Source of the DNA: Alteribacillus sp. YIM 98480
GTDB lineage: Bacteria; Bacillota; Bacilli; Bacillales; Marinococcaceae
Assembly (NCBI RefSeq): GCF_009765375.1
Contig: NZ_VTOK01000002.1
Location: forward strand, 248,001-312,000
DNA: 64,000 nucleotides
Direction: 5' to 3'
A model generated the notes under the pieces. That model saw only the letters and a list, made by a program, of their open reading frames with translations, was not told the origin of the DNA and did no database searches. Of the stretch, positions 36,201-45,234 are shown one piece after another. The stretch's first letter is position 1; each line of letters begins with the position of its first letter. The position numbers and the translations under genes are program-made.

Positions 36201-36229
36201 AAAGAACTCGGCGTGAAGCCGAGTTCTTT
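36201..36229 (+). terminator. Terminator of yphA, related to the dispersed hairpin element
   Basis: AAAGAACTCGGC (36201-36212), loop GTGAA, GCCGAGTTCTTT (36218-36229): a perfect 12-bp stem, then CTAAAAAGG. The core CTCGGC...GCCGAG plus TTCTAA is the same word as in dispersed elements at 2193, 11623 and 28629. Confidence 0.75.
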
Positions 36230-36236
36230 CTAAAAA

Positions 36237-36395
36237 GGTAAGAAATTATAAATAGTTGGCGTTTTACATGTCTAGCGCAAGCGCCTACTCGCTCGAGATT
36301 CCTTCGGTTCGTCAATGGAAAGCAAAGATCAGCTTTCCATATGCCGACCCTCCAGGACTTGTCGCTCGTGAGCAAGGCGCTAGTGCTTTTCTTAA
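36237..36395. repeat. Bacillaceae intergenic repeat, short copy
   Basis: Begins GGTAAGAAATTATAAATAGT as the copy at 35201 does, continues through TTTTACATGTCTAGC, and ends GGCGCTAGTGCTTTTCTTA. The ends AGCGCAAGCGCCT and AGGCGCTAGTGCT are imperfect inverted repeats. An inner pair is GGAAAGC/GCTTTCC around 36325. The rest of the gap up to der (36396-36496) has nothing recognised. Confidence 0.75.
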
Positions 36396-36496
36396 TAAAG
36401 TAAAAAGCTGTTCCAAGTAGTGACTTAAGTATGTAAGTCACTGGATTTATTGAATAAACTAGCTAAGTGGTTAAGGGAGAAAGGAAAGAAAAAATT

Positions 36497-37810
36497 ATGC
36501 CAAAACCGGTAGCAGCCATCGTTGGAAGGCCTAATGTTGGAAAGTCTACTATTTTTAACAGGATTGTAGGAGAGAGACAGGCAATTGTAGAAGATATACC
36601 CGGCGTTACTAGAGATCGTATTTACAGTAAAGCTGAGTGGTTAAACCGTGAGTTTCATGTAATCGATACCGGTGGAATAGAAATTGGAAATGAACCTCTT
36701 TTAGAGCAAATGAGAGAGCAGGCTCAAATTGCCATTGATGAAGCCGATGTAATTATTTTTTTAGTGAACGGAAGAGATGGAATGACGGGAGCAGATGAAG
36801 AAGTTGCTTCCATTTTGCACCGTTCCAAAAAGCCTGTCGTTTTAGGGGTTAATAAGATTGACAACTTTGAAATGCAGGATAAAGTATATGAATTTTATGC
36901 TCTTGGTACTGGTGAAGTTTTTGGGATTTCCGGGGCTCATGGTCTTGGCCTAGGTGATTTACTCGATGAAGTCGTTCGCCATTTTCCAGCTGACCAAGAA
37001 GAAGAATATGAAGAAGATACAATTAGAATGGCAGTTATCGGCCGGCCTAATGTAGGGAAGTCTTCACTTGTTAATGCGGTTCTCGGGGAAGAAAGAGTTA
37101 TTGTAAGTGATATTCCTGGAACTACCAGGGATGCAGTGGACACGGTTTTTGAAAAAGATGATCAGGAATATGTACTAATAGACACTGCTGGGATGCGAAA
37201 ACGAGGTAAAGTATATGAATCGACTGAAAAGTACAGTGTTCTTCGTGCTCTAAGGGCAATGGAGCGTTCTGATGTAGTATTGATGGTGATAAACGGGGAA
37301 GAAGGTATAAGAGAGCAAGATAAGAAAATTGCAGGGTATGCCCATGAAGCAGGAAGGGCTATGCTAATTGTGGTTAATAAATGGGATGTCATAGAAAAAG
37401 ATGATAAAACCATGGCACGGTATACAGAAAAAATACGTGATGAATTTCAATTTTTATCTTATGCTCCAGTCCTTTATCTCTCGGCCAAAACAAAACATAG
37501 ATTGCAGCATTTACTGCCTGCTGTAAAACAAGCTGCAGACAACCATAACCTTCGCGTCCCTACAAATGTGTTAAATGACGTCATTATGGATGCAGTAATA
37601 ATAAATCCTACTCCTACTGAGAACAATCGCAGGCTGCGGATAAATTACGCAACTCAAGTGGCAGTGGCTCCACCTACTTTTGTGTTGTTCGTAAACGACC
37701 CTGAGCTCTTGCATTTTTCATATAAACGATATATAGAAAATAAACTGCGCGAAGCATTTCATTTTGAGGGAACACCACTTAAAATTATAGCAAGAAAAAA
37801 GAACGAGTAA
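36497..37810 (+). CDS. der: Ribosome-assembly GTPase Der (EngA)
   Basis: GTPase with two G domains that acts in 50S ribosome assembly. 437 residues: first P-loop GRPNVGKST at 10-18, DTGG and NKID; second GRPNVGKSS near 183, [10 protein letters not shown] and NKWD; C-terminal KH-like domain (IIARKKNE at the end). ATG 36497 ([10 protein letters not shown]) is the family start, with GAAAGGAAAG upstream. Confidence 0.97.
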   Translation: MPKPVAAIVGRPNVGKSTIFNRIVGERQAIVEDIPGVTRDRIYSKAEWLNREFHVIDTGGIEIGNEPLLEQMREQAQIAIDEADVIIFLVNGRDGMTGADEEVASILHRSKKPVVLGVNKIDNFEMQDKVYEFYALGTGEVFGISGAHGLGLGDLLDEVVRHFPADQEEEYEEDTIRMAVIGRPNVGKSSLVNAVLGEERVIVSDIPGTTRDAVDTVFEKDDQEYVLIDTAGMRKRGKVYESTEKYSVLRALRAMERSDVVLMVINGEEGIREQDKKIAGYAHEAGRAMLIVVNKWDVIEKDDKTMARYTEKIRDEFQFLSYAPVLYLSAKTKHRLQHLLPAVKQAADNHNLRVPTNVLNDVIMDAVIINPTPTENNRRLRINYATQVAVAPPTFVLFVNDPELLHFSYKRYIENKLREAFHFEGTPLKIIARKKNE

Positions 37811-37855
37811 ATTTTTAGTAAAAATTATGTCAATTAATCGGGGGAAATGGGAGAA

Positions 37856-38503
37856 ATGGAATTATTAGTGTCTATAATCGCTGCTTATTTATTAGGGTCG
37901 ATTAGTTTTAGCTATGTGGTTGCACAAAAATTGATGAAAATTGACATTCGGCAGCACGGGAGCGGGAATCCAGGAGCTACCAATATTTTAAGAGTGTTAG
38001 GCAAAGGCCCGGCTATTTTAGTGTTGAGTCTTGATATATTAAAGGGGATCGCGGCAGTATGGTTGGCAAAATGGTTGGAAATATCGGGTATATTTCCGGT
38101 ATTTACTTCTGTCGGAGAATTGGATGGCCTTGCTCCCGCATTAGCAGGTTTAGCTGCGATTCTCGGGCACAATTGGCCGATATTTTATGGGTTTAAAGGT
38201 GGAAAAGGGGTAGCAACAGCAGTTGGAGTAGTGGGCAGTCTTGTATTTTTCCCAGCAATTTATGTCGGCATTGTTTCCATTTTAGCCATCGTGGTTACGA
38301 GATACGTTTCGTTAGGTTCTTTGATTTTTGCCGTTGCAACTCCCATATTAATCTGGTTTACAAAAGAGCATTATGGACATCCCGATCCATACTTTTACTT
38401 AACTGCACTATTAGGACTAATGTCGATTTGGAAACATAGAACAAATGTTGAAAGGTTAATAAAAGGTACCGAAAACAAAATCGGGGAAAAGAAATTATCA
38501 TAA
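37856..38503 (+). CDS. plsY: Acyl-phosphate:glycerol-3-phosphate acyltransferase
   Basis: First acylation of glycerol-3-phosphate in phospholipid synthesis. 215 residues, polytopic, with the PlsY loops GSGNPGATNILR, LGHNWPIFYGFKGGKGVATA and WKHRTNVERLIKGTENK. ATG 37856 is chosen with GGGGG 11 bases upstream; ATG 37847 is possible. Lies directly before gpsA, whose product makes its substrate. In B. subtilis plsY is elsewhere, so this is a local difference. Confidence 0.94.
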   Translation: MELLVSIIAAYLLGSISFSYVVAQKLMKIDIRQHGSGNPGATNILRVLGKGPAILVLSLDILKGIAAVWLAKWLEISGIFPVFTSVGELDGLAPALAGLAAILGHNWPIFYGFKGGKGVATAVGVVGSLVFFPAIYVGIVSILAIVVTRYVSLGSLIFAVATPILIWFTKEHYGHPDPYFYLTALLGLMSIWKHRTNVERLIKGTENKIGEKKLS

Positions 38504-38518
38504 ACGAGGGGGAAAAGA

Positions 38519-39601
38519 ATGAACTCAAACGTTGCGGTAATAGGGGCAGGAAGCTGGGGAACAGCTTTAGCTACAGTGTTAGCAGATAACGAGCACAATG
38601 TAAAAATTTGGACAAGAAGACAAAAACAAGCAGACGAAATAAACAATTCTCATACAAATACAAAATATTTGCCCGGCTTTACCCTTCCACATACTATTCA
38701 GGCTTCAAGTGATTTAGCATGGTGTACAAGAGATGTTAAATACGTCCTCCTCGTTGTCCCTACAAAAGCTATTAGGGATACAGTGACTCAATTAAAACCA
38801 CACGTTAAAGATTACAACATTCTTATTCATGCCTCTAAAGGCATTGAACCTGGAACCTCAAAGCGGATTTCAGAAATGGTGGAAGAAGAGCTGGATGAAA
38901 AAAAAGGAGAAGCTACTGTAGTGTTGTCTGGCCCGAGTCATGCTGAAGAAGTGTGTGAAAGACAGCCAACTACCGTTACGGTGTCGTCTCACATAGCTCA
39001 AGCGGCTGAAGAGGTGCAAGAATTGTTTATGAATAATAATTTTCGCGTGTATACTAATCAAGATTTAATTGGAGTGGAAATAGGCGGTGCGCTAAAAAAT
39101 ATCATTGCCCTCGGTATTGGATTGACAGAGGGCCTAGGTTACGGCGACAATGCAAAGGCTGCTCTTATGACTAGAGGGCTGGCCGAGATTGCACGTTTAG
39201 GTATTAAACTTGGTGCAAACCCGCTCACTTTTACCGGGCTCTCTGGATTGGGAGACTTAATTGTTACCTGTACCAGCCAGCATAGCCGTAATTGGCGGAC
39301 TGGATATAAACTAGGTATGGGGAAAAACCTTGAGAACGTGCTGGATGAAATGGGGATGGTTGTAGAAGGAGTAAGAACGACAAAGGCAGTAAAAGAGCTT
39401 TCAAATAGACTAAAAGTAGAAATGCCAATTACAGAGGCACTGTTTGAAGTTTTGTTTAATGAAAAAAAACCCGAAGCTGCAGCATATCAATTAATGGGAA
39501 GAGTAAGGAAACATGAAGTAGAGAATGTCTCACTTTTGTTAGGACCCGACTTTCAAGAAAAATGGCAGGGGAAGTCATGGAGTCCGAATGATAATGAGTA
39601 A
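38519..39601 (+). CDS. gpsA: NAD(P)-dependent glycerol-3-phosphate dehydrogenase
   Basis: Makes sn-glycerol-3-phosphate from DHAP for phospholipids. 360 residues with Rossmann motif VIGAGSWGTALA at 6-17, catalytic Lys region VEIGGALKNIIALGIGLTEGLGYGDN, and LSGLGDLIVTCTS. RBS GAGGGGG precedes the ATG by 7 bases. Probably one transcript with plsY. Confidence 0.96.
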   Translation: MNSNVAVIGAGSWGTALATVLADNEHNVKIWTRRQKQADEINNSHTNTKYLPGFTLPHTIQASSDLAWCTRDVKYVLLVVPTKAIRDTVTQLKPHVKDYNILIHASKGIEPGTSKRISEMVEEELDEKKGEATVVLSGPSHAEEVCERQPTTVTVSSHIAQAAEEVQELFMNNNFRVYTNQDLIGVEIGGALKNIIALGIGLTEGLGYGDNAKAALMTRGLAEIARLGIKLGANPLTFTGLSGLGDLIVTCTSQHSRNWRTGYKLGMGKNLENVLDEMGMVVEGVRTTKAVKELSNRLKVEMPITEALFEVLFNEKKPEAAAYQLMGRVRKHEVENVSLLLGPDFQEKWQGKSWSPNDNE

Positions 39602-39666
39602 CAATTGGCACGCCTCCTATAATCATGCATAGGATAATTTGAATAGTGATTAAGGGAGGCTGTTAC

Positions 39667-39933
39667 ATGCGACACCGTCAAAACGATTCATTTTTTGACC
39701 AGATTGAGAAAAAAACGAATGTAAAACAAGAAGATTTATTTAAACTGGTACAATCCTTAAATGGAGCTGACTTCCAAGATGAGCAAACGGTACGCCGTGT
39801 CATTTCTGATGTAGGTAAACTTGCTGGAAAAACTGTATCCAAAAAACAAGAAGATGAATTAGTCAAAGCCATTGTGAACAACAATATCCCGTTTGATTTG
39901 GCTTCTCTAAGCAAGTGGTTCCAGTCAAAATAA
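39667..39933 (+). CDS. SpoVIF-like sporulation protein (stage VI, coat assembly)
   Basis: 88 residues, helical and charged. The sequence FFDQIEKKTNVKQEDLFKLVQS...DFQDEQTVRRVISDVGKLAGKTVSKKQEDELVKAI matches the plan of SpoVIF (YjcC), a late coat-assembly protein of B. subtilis. In B. subtilis this gene is elsewhere; here it sits between gpsA and yphE. GGGAGG 7 bases before ATG 39667 fixes the start. Confidence 0.8.
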   Translation: MRHRQNDSFFDQIEKKTNVKQEDLFKLVQSLNGADFQDEQTVRRVISDVGKLAGKTVSKKQEDELVKAIVNNNIPFDLASLSKWFQSK

Positions 39934-40044
39934 TTTCAGATTTCTTTATGCTTCAAAGGCATATGCTCATTCCAATGGATACCTTTATGAATACAGTAAA
40001 AAGAATAGAATAAAGGCTGTAGAAAAAAAGGAAAGAATATAGCA

Positions 40045-40081
40045 AAAGCCAGCTGGATCAGCCCCGGTTCAGCTGGTTTTT
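40045..40081 (+). terminator. Terminator after the SpoVIF-like gene
   Basis: AAGCCAGCTGGA pairs with TTCAGCTGGTTT (12 bp, two G-U pairs) around a CAGCCCCGG-type loop, followed by T. Located about 115 bases after the stop. Confidence 0.75.
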
Positions 40082-40201
40082 GATGGAAAAAGAAACGGTT
40101 GGATTTAATTTTTCTACAAAACATTGAAAACAAATCGGACATGCAGTCACAGTTTGTTTCCTGTGTTATAATATGGGCTGAATTAAAGGAGGTTGCGGTT
40201 G

Positions 40202-40396
40202 ATGACAGCTTTACAAAACATGTGGTTTTCCTTTTTTGGTATATTTTTAATGTTTGTGTCGGCCGGGCTTACCGTGTTATCACAAAAGCTTCCTGGATTT
40301 TGGAGAGTATTATTACTTATATTGTCATTTTTATGTCTAATGGTAGCTGGTCTAATTGTTTTTGCTGTCGTAGTAAGAGGGCCGTTAGCTGAATAA
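40202..40396 (+). CDS. yphE: YphE family membrane protein (DUF2768)
   Basis: 64 residues forming two hydrophobic helices (about 7-28 and 35-58) and ending VVRGPLAE. Length, layout and position before yphF match B. subtilis YphE. AAGGAGG (40187-40193) fixes ATG 40202. Function unknown; a TATAAT at 40165 may be its -10 box. Confidence 0.82.
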   Translation: MTALQNMWFSFFGIFLMFVSAGLTVLSQKLPGFWRVLLLILSFLCLMVAGLIVFAVVVRGPLAE

Positions 40397-40448
40397 AGAA
40401 ACGTTACATTAACATATAGGACGACCTTTCTGCTTAGGAGGTGAAGCA

Positions 40449-41168
40449 GTGAAAAATAAATTGATTGCATCATGTTTGTATTTAATTCTCCTATTTTTCT
40501 TATCGGGTTGTATGTTCCCGCAGGAAAAAAGAGCGGAAAATCAAGTACCTTATGAAAATCAGCTTGCTTCCGTTCAGCAAGCGGTTGATCAATACAAACA
40601 AGATAACAGCGTGCTTCCTATAAAAACAAAGGATGAAGAGACACCGATATACCAAAAATATGTTATAGATTTTCAGCAGCTAATGCCGCGATATATGCAA
40701 GAGCCGCCAGGAAATTCTTTTGAAAACGGCGGGTTTTATCAATATGTGATTATTAATCCGGAAGAGGAAGCAGAAGTAAAAGTAATTGACTTGCGTATTA
40801 TGAGAGAAATACAAGAACTACAGCGAGAAGTAAATAACTATATTAAAGAAAATGAATATGCACCTATTGAAGAACCCATTGGACCTGAAGTTTATTCCAT
40901 AGATATGGAGAAGCTGGATTACCATCGTGATGCAAAAGTGGAAAGTCCATACAATGAGACATATTTGCCCCTAATCATAAATCAACATGGAAATGTTTTA
41001 ATCGATTATGCAATGGATTTAAATATAGCTTTGCAAGAAAATGACCATGATTTCAATAAAGGTGATGACATAAGAGAAATATTGACGGACCATTCGCCGA
41101 TAGTACCTGTATTCTCTGTTCCATATACGATTGATGACAATGGAGAGCCGTCATTTAAAAAAGAATAA
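40449..41168 (+). CDS. yphF: YphF family lipoprotein
   Basis: 239 residues. Lipoprotein signal with lipobox LSGC (Cys 21), then a soluble domain rich in Asp, Glu and Tyr (QQAVDQYKQDNSVLPIK, EVNNYIKENEYAPIEEPIGPEVY look like two similar halves). GTG start after AGGAGGTG. Position between yphE and spoIVA equals B. subtilis yphF. Role unknown. Confidence 0.88.
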   Translation: MKNKLIASCLYLILLFFLSGCMFPQEKRAENQVPYENQLASVQQAVDQYKQDNSVLPIKTKDEETPIYQKYVIDFQQLMPRYMQEPPGNSFENGGFYQYVIINPEEEAEVKVIDLRIMREIQELQREVNNYIKENEYAPIEEPIGPEVYSIDMEKLDYHRDAKVESPYNETYLPLIINQHGNVLIDYAMDLNIALQENDHDFNKGDDIREILTDHSPIVPVFSVPYTIDDNGEPSFKKE

Positions 41169-41186
41169 CGATATAAAAAATAAAGA

Positions 41187-41227
41187 AAGACACTTCCTCT
41201 TGTAAAACATCAGGGGAGTGTCTTTTT
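41187..41227 (+). terminator. Terminator of yphF
   Basis: AAAGACACTTCC pairs with the GGGGAGTGTCTTT arm (one mismatch region near the loop), then TTTTTAC. Confidence 0.85.
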
Positions 41228-41427
41228 TACTTACAGAAACCATTCAATTACTATATTATTTAATGCACAGACTGACGAGTCGGTGTTGTGTAGAGCTTGT
41301 TTCATTAATATGGCTATAACCGAATTTTCTAGGTTTTGAGTGAGATATAAGGATCCTCTCTTTTAAAGTTTGAAGCATATAAATGTGAATCATAGCATAA
41401 GTAGAAATGAGAAAGTCATATCCGTCG

Positions 41428-41459
41428 GACATTATCATAAATATATAATGTCATACATG
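41428..41459. promoter_or_regulatory. Inverted repeat and possible sigma-E -10 box upstream of spoIVA
   Basis: GACATTAT (41428-41435) and ATAATGTC (41445-41452) form a perfect 8-bp inverted repeat. CATACATG starts at 41452 and resembles the CATACA-T box of mother-cell sigma-E promoters, expected for spoIVA; a matching -35 box is not clear. The remaining gap (41228-41427) holds nothing recognised. Confidence 0.4.
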
Positions 41460-41502
41460 CAAGACCGGTATCGGAATTTCACATTGAACAGGAGGGGATC
41501 TA

Positions 41503-42984
41503 GTGGAAAAGGTTGATATCTTCAAAGATATCGCGGAGCGGACCGGTGGAGACATCTATCTAGGAGTAGTCGGAGCAGTCCGTACCGGTAAATCCACTTT
41601 TATTAAAAAGTTCATGGAGCTTGTCGTTCTTCCTAATATGGAGAGTGAAGCAGATAAAGCACGCACTAAAGATGAACTGCCGCAAAGTGCTGCCGGGAAG
41701 ACGATCATGACAACAGAACCGAAATTTGTTCCTAACAATGCTGTTTCGTTAGAAGTGGATGAAGGGCTTGAAGTAAATGTTAGACTCGTGGATTGTGTTG
41801 GATACGCCGTGGAAGGTGCGAAAGGATATGAGGATGAAAATGGACCACGAATGATAAACACACCCTGGTATGAAGAACCCATCCCTTTTCAAGAAGCAGC
41901 AGAAATAGGAACACGTAAAGTTATTCAAGAACATTCAACTTTAGGAGTTGTTGTTACTTCAGACGGTACGATTGGTGAAATCCCTCGCATGGATTATATG
42001 GAAGCAGAAGAGCGGGTGGTAGATGAATTAAAAGAAGTTGGAAAACCTTTTATAATGATTGTCAATACAGTCAGGCCTCACCATCCAGAAACAGAATCAC
42101 TGCGTCAAGAATTATCAGAAACGCATGATATCCCAGTGCTGGCATTAAGTATTGAAAGCATGACAGAACATGATATTCATAACGTATTAAGGGAAGTTCT
42201 TTTTGAATTTCCAGTGCATGAAGTAAATGTTAATTTGCCTAGCTGGGTAATGGTATTAAGAGATAACCATTGGCTCAGACAAGAATATGAGCAGTCCGTA
42301 AGAAATACAGTAAAAGATATTAAAAGGCTGCGAGATGTGGATAGAGTTGTACATCAATTTGCAAATGAATTTGAGTTTATAGAAGAAGCAGGTCTTGCTG
42401 GAATTGAAATGGGGCAGGGAATTGCGGAAATCGATCTTTTTGCTCCAGATCATTTGTATGACGAAGTATTAAAAGAAGTTGTAGGAGTAGAGATTCGAGG
42501 AAAAGATCATTTGCTTCAGCTTATGCAAGATTTTGCTTATGCAAAAAGTGAATATGACCAAGTGAGTGAAGCGCTAAAAATGGTAAAACAGACAGGGTAT
42601 GGGATAGCTGCTCCCGCATTAACTGATATGAGTTTGGATGAACCGGAAATTATTCGGCAAGGTTCCCGTTTCGGAGTAAGACTGAAAGCAGTAGCACCTT
42701 CGATTCATATGATAAAAGTAGACGTAGAATCGGAATTTGCTCCTATTATCGGCACAGAGAAACAAAGTGAGGAATTAGTTCGCTATCTCATGCAGGATTT
42801 TGAAGAAAATCCACTATCTATCTGGAATTCTGATATATTTGGAAGATCATTAAATTCGATTGTGCGTGAAGGTATTCAAGCCAAACTTTCTCTGATGCCT
42901 GAAAATGCAAGATACAAATTAAAAGAAACGTTAGAAAGAATAATAAATGAAGGATCAGGCGGATTAATCGCTATTATTCTTTAA
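41503..42984 (+). CDS. spoIVA: Stage IV sporulation protein A
   Basis: ATPase that polymerises on the forespore surface and forms the base of the spore coat. 493 residues; Walker A GAVRTGKSTFIKKF near 24-37, the switch-like LVDCVGYAVEGAKGYEDE, a long middle domain, and a hydrophobic C terminus (SGGLIAIIL) that anchors it to the membrane via SpoVM. GTG start after GGAGGGGATC. Expected to be expressed in the mother cell. Confidence 0.97.
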   Translation: MEKVDIFKDIAERTGGDIYLGVVGAVRTGKSTFIKKFMELVVLPNMESEADKARTKDELPQSAAGKTIMTTEPKFVPNNAVSLEVDEGLEVNVRLVDCVGYAVEGAKGYEDENGPRMINTPWYEEPIPFQEAAEIGTRKVIQEHSTLGVVVTSDGTIGEIPRMDYMEAEERVVDELKEVGKPFIMIVNTVRPHHPETESLRQELSETHDIPVLALSIESMTEHDIHNVLREVLFEFPVHEVNVNLPSWVMVLRDNHWLRQEYEQSVRNTVKDIKRLRDVDRVVHQFANEFEFIEEAGLAGIEMGQGIAEIDLFAPDHLYDEVLKEVVGVEIRGKDHLLQLMQDFAYAKSEYDQVSEALKMVKQTGYGIAAPALTDMSLDEPEIIRQGSRFGVRLKAVAPSIHMIKVDVESEFAPIIGTEKQSEELVRYLMQDFEENPLSIWNSDIFGRSLNSIVREGIQAKLSLMPENARYKLKETLERIINEGSGGLIAIIL

Positions 42985-43004
42985 TGATTAAAAAATAAGT
43001 TTGA

Positions 43005-43036
43005 AAAAGGAGCAGTGTATCAAGCTGCTTCTTTTC
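43005..43036 (+). terminator. Terminator of spoIVA
   Basis: AAAAGGAGCAG (43005-43015) pairs with CTGCTTCTTTT (43025-43035) with a G-U pair. The hbs gene normally found after spoIVA is not present in the 179 bases before folE. Confidence 0.85.
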
Positions 43037-43163
43037 TATGCGGAATAAGTTTACATAATAAAATTATTTAAGACTTATATCACTGCTCATCTTTTGCTTT
43101 ATACCTACCCTTATGCTAAAATTTTTCAAAGGTTATACTTAATTCGATGGGGGGAAAAATAGA

Positions 43164-43733
43164 TTGCCTACTGTTGATCATGATAAAATAAAACAAGCTG
43201 TTCGGTTAATATTAGAGGCTGTTGGTGAGGATCCAAATAGAGAAGGGTTAATGGATACACCTAAACGGGTTGCAAAAATGTATGAAGAAGTTTTTCAAGG
43301 AATTCATGAGGACCCGTCTGAACATCTACAAACAGTATTTGGAGAAGACCACGAAGAATTAGTGTTAGTTCGTGATATTCCGTTTTACTCCATGTGTGAA
43401 CATCATCTTGTTCCGTTTTATGGTAAAGCTCATGTAGGATACATACCAAAAGGAGGAAAAGTAACCGGCTTAAGTAAACTAGCTCGTACCGTTGAAACGG
43501 TTGCTAAAAAACCTCAGCTTCAAGAAAGAATTACATCGACAATTGCTAATACCATAGTTGAAACCTTAGAGCCTCATGGGGTTATTGTTGTAGTGGAGGC
43601 AGAACACATGTGTATGACCATGCGAGGTGTTAAAAAGCCTGGTGCTCAAACGGTTACATCGGCGGTTAGAGGTACGTTTGAAAAAGATGATGCCTCAAGA
43701 GCGGAAGTATTAGCATTAATAAATAGATCTTAA
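43164..43733 (+). CDS. folE: GTP cyclohydrolase I
   Basis: First step of folate synthesis (mtrA in B. subtilis). 189 residues; zinc-binding motif [27 protein letters not shown], and the late [15 protein letters not shown] start at 43164 follows GGGGGG (43149-43154) by 9 bases. Co-transcribed with mtrB, 22 bases downstream. Confidence 0.96.
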   Translation: MPTVDHDKIKQAVRLILEAVGEDPNREGLMDTPKRVAKMYEEVFQGIHEDPSEHLQTVFGEDHEELVLVRDIPFYSMCEHHLVPFYGKAHVGYIPKGGKVTGLSKLARTVETVAKKPQLQERITSTIANTIVETLEPHGVIVVVEAEHMCMTMRGVKKPGAQTVTSAVRGTFEKDDASRAEVLALINRS

Positions 43734-43755
43734 CTTTTTAAAGCAGGTGATGATA

Positions 43756-43974
43756 TTGAATAGTAAAGACGATTTTTTTGTCATTAAAGCCGAAGAAGAC
43801 GGTGTTAACGTGATTGGTTTAACGAGAGGTACGGATACAAGGTTTCATCATTCAGAAAAACTTGATAAAGGCGAGGTTATGATTGCACAGTTTACCGAAC
43901 ATACATCAGCAGTAAAAGTTAGAGGGAAAGCTGTTATTCAAACCAGCCATGGAGAATTGAAAACGGAAGAATAA
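43756..43974 (+). CDS. mtrB: trp RNA-binding attenuation protein TRAP
   Basis: Forms an 11-subunit ring that, with bound tryptophan, wraps NAG-triplet RNA and ends transcription of the trp operon. 72 residues matching B. subtilis MtrB closely: [49 protein letters not shown], with the RNA-contact Lys/Arg residues kept. TTG 43756 is preferred (AGGTGATGA just upstream, N terminus matches). Its target is visible at 53631-53734. Confidence 0.96.
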   Translation: MNSKDDFFVIKAEEDGVNVIGLTRGTDTRFHHSEKLDKGEVMIAQFTEHTSAVKVRGKAVIQTSHGELKTEE

Positions 43975-44143
43975 ACTGAATGTATAGGGCTGTGAACTTA
44001 TAGGAACGGGGAATGCAGCAGGAAATAGGAAATATACAATACAGTTATATCCTGTATTATTGTGTGGGAAATGTTGGCTGTAAGCCCAATTTTCTAACGC
44101 TGTTAGGATTGTTTAAAAGTAAATTTAATGTAAAGGGCGTACT

Positions 44144-44177
44144 AAAGCCACCACTTACTGCAGTAAGTGGCGGTTTT
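44144..44177 (+). terminator. Terminator of folE-mtrB
   Basis: AAAGCCACCACTTACTG and CAGTAAGTGGCGGTTTT form a 17-position stem with one A-C mismatch; its core CCACTTACTGCAGTAAGTGG (44151-44170) is a perfect palindrome. T-rich end. The flanking 430-base gap (43975-44405) otherwise has only A/T-rich sequence, two short GGCTGTAAGCC / AATTTTCTAA words like the dispersed element, and the hepS promoter. Confidence 0.85.
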
Positions 44178-44252
44178 AGACAGTTTTCTTTTTAAGCGCT
44201 AAGTCGAATTTTCTAATATTAGAATGGATCGTTAACAGGAAACGATAGAGGT

Positions 44253-44281
44253 TTCGACGGATTTCGCTTCTATGCTATAAT
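44253..44281 (+). promoter_or_regulatory. Probable sigma-A promoter of the hepS operon
   Basis: TATAAT (44276-44281) with TTCGAC 17 bases upstream (44253-44258); the -35 box is a weak match. Leaves a leader of about 115 bases before hepS. Confidence 0.5.
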
Positions 44282-44405
44282 AGCACCGTTAACTTTTTTT
44301 ACAGTCAGGAAACTACGAAAGAACAGCATAAACGTTGAAGCTGCGCTAAGGTTTCTAGTGAATTACATATCATCACCAAGCTAAAATTTTGGGGGGACGT
44401 CTAAC

Positions 44406-45218
44406 ATGATTCAATCACAACAACAGGCTGAGGAAGTTAAAAACATTGAAGATCAGTTTTTAAAGATGACTACCCACCCATACTTGAAAAAACATATTGA
44501 TAGTGCAGAAATAGAGTATGATATTATATTCTTTTTGTTAGAAATAATGAAGGAAACTAGTCTTACTCAAGAGGAAAAACGAGAACAGATACTATCTGCT
44601 CTGCTTGTTCAAGCAGCTTTTCTTACGCACGAAAAGGTTCACAATACAACGTTAGAAGATAGTAATGAAAAAAAACCAAGACAGCTAACTGTTTTAGCAG
44701 GCGACTTTTTCAGCAGTCTTTATTATTTTATGCTTGTTAAAAATGTACATGATGATATACTTCCTGTTTTTAGCAGCTCGATTCAGAAAATAAATGTTGA
44801 AAAAATGAGTCTGCATTTTTCTGAACATCAATCTGAAGGTGAATTGATGAAACGTTTAAAGACCGTTGAGGGAGGCTTTATAGCTGACATAGCCTTTTTT
44901 TATAAAAAAGACGAACTTGCTTTTCTTGCAGAAAAATTCTTTTTATTAAAACGATTATTTAAAGAAAAAGAAAAGGCAAACTCAAAATACTTATCGGCAT
45001 TTGCTTCAGCTATTCATTCATTTAGCGAAGGATATAGAGCAGATGAGGTTACAAACTGGCCTCCAGTACGGACAAGCAGTTTTTTAAATGATAAAATTTC
45101 TGAACTGCAGGTGAAATTACAAAACCAGCTGGATACTTATCCTGCTATTCATAAGGTACCGCTCTATAATCGGCTTAATAATTGGACCAATCTGGAATTT
45201 GAAGCAAAGATAAAGTAA
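44406..45218 (+). CDS. hepS: Heptaprenyl diphosphate synthase component I
   Basis: Small non-catalytic subunit that works with HepT to make the C35 side chain of menaquinone-7. 270 residues, helical, with the HepS-type [17 protein letters not shown] segment. ATG after GGGGGGACG. First of six genes hepS-menG-ubiA-ubiX-mqnA-hepT whose junctions mostly overlap. Confidence 0.93.
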   Translation: MIQSQQQAEEVKNIEDQFLKMTTHPYLKKHIDSAEIEYDIIFFLLEIMKETSLTQEEKREQILSALLVQAAFLTHEKVHNTTLEDSNEKKPRQLTVLAGDFFSSLYYFMLVKNVHDDILPVFSSSIQKINVEKMSLHFSEHQSEGELMKRLKTVEGGFIADIAFFYKKDELAFLAEKFFLLKRLFKEKEKANSKYLSAFASAIHSFSEGYRADEVTNWPPVRTSSFLNDKISELQVKLQNQLDTYPAIHKVPLYNRLNNWTNLEFEAKIK

Positions 45219-45234
45219 TGGGAGAAGGGATAAG

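Noticed and set aside
44013-44195. 60-residue ORF in the mtrB-hepS gap
   Set aside because: No ribosome site; it reads through the folE-mtrB terminator palindrome.
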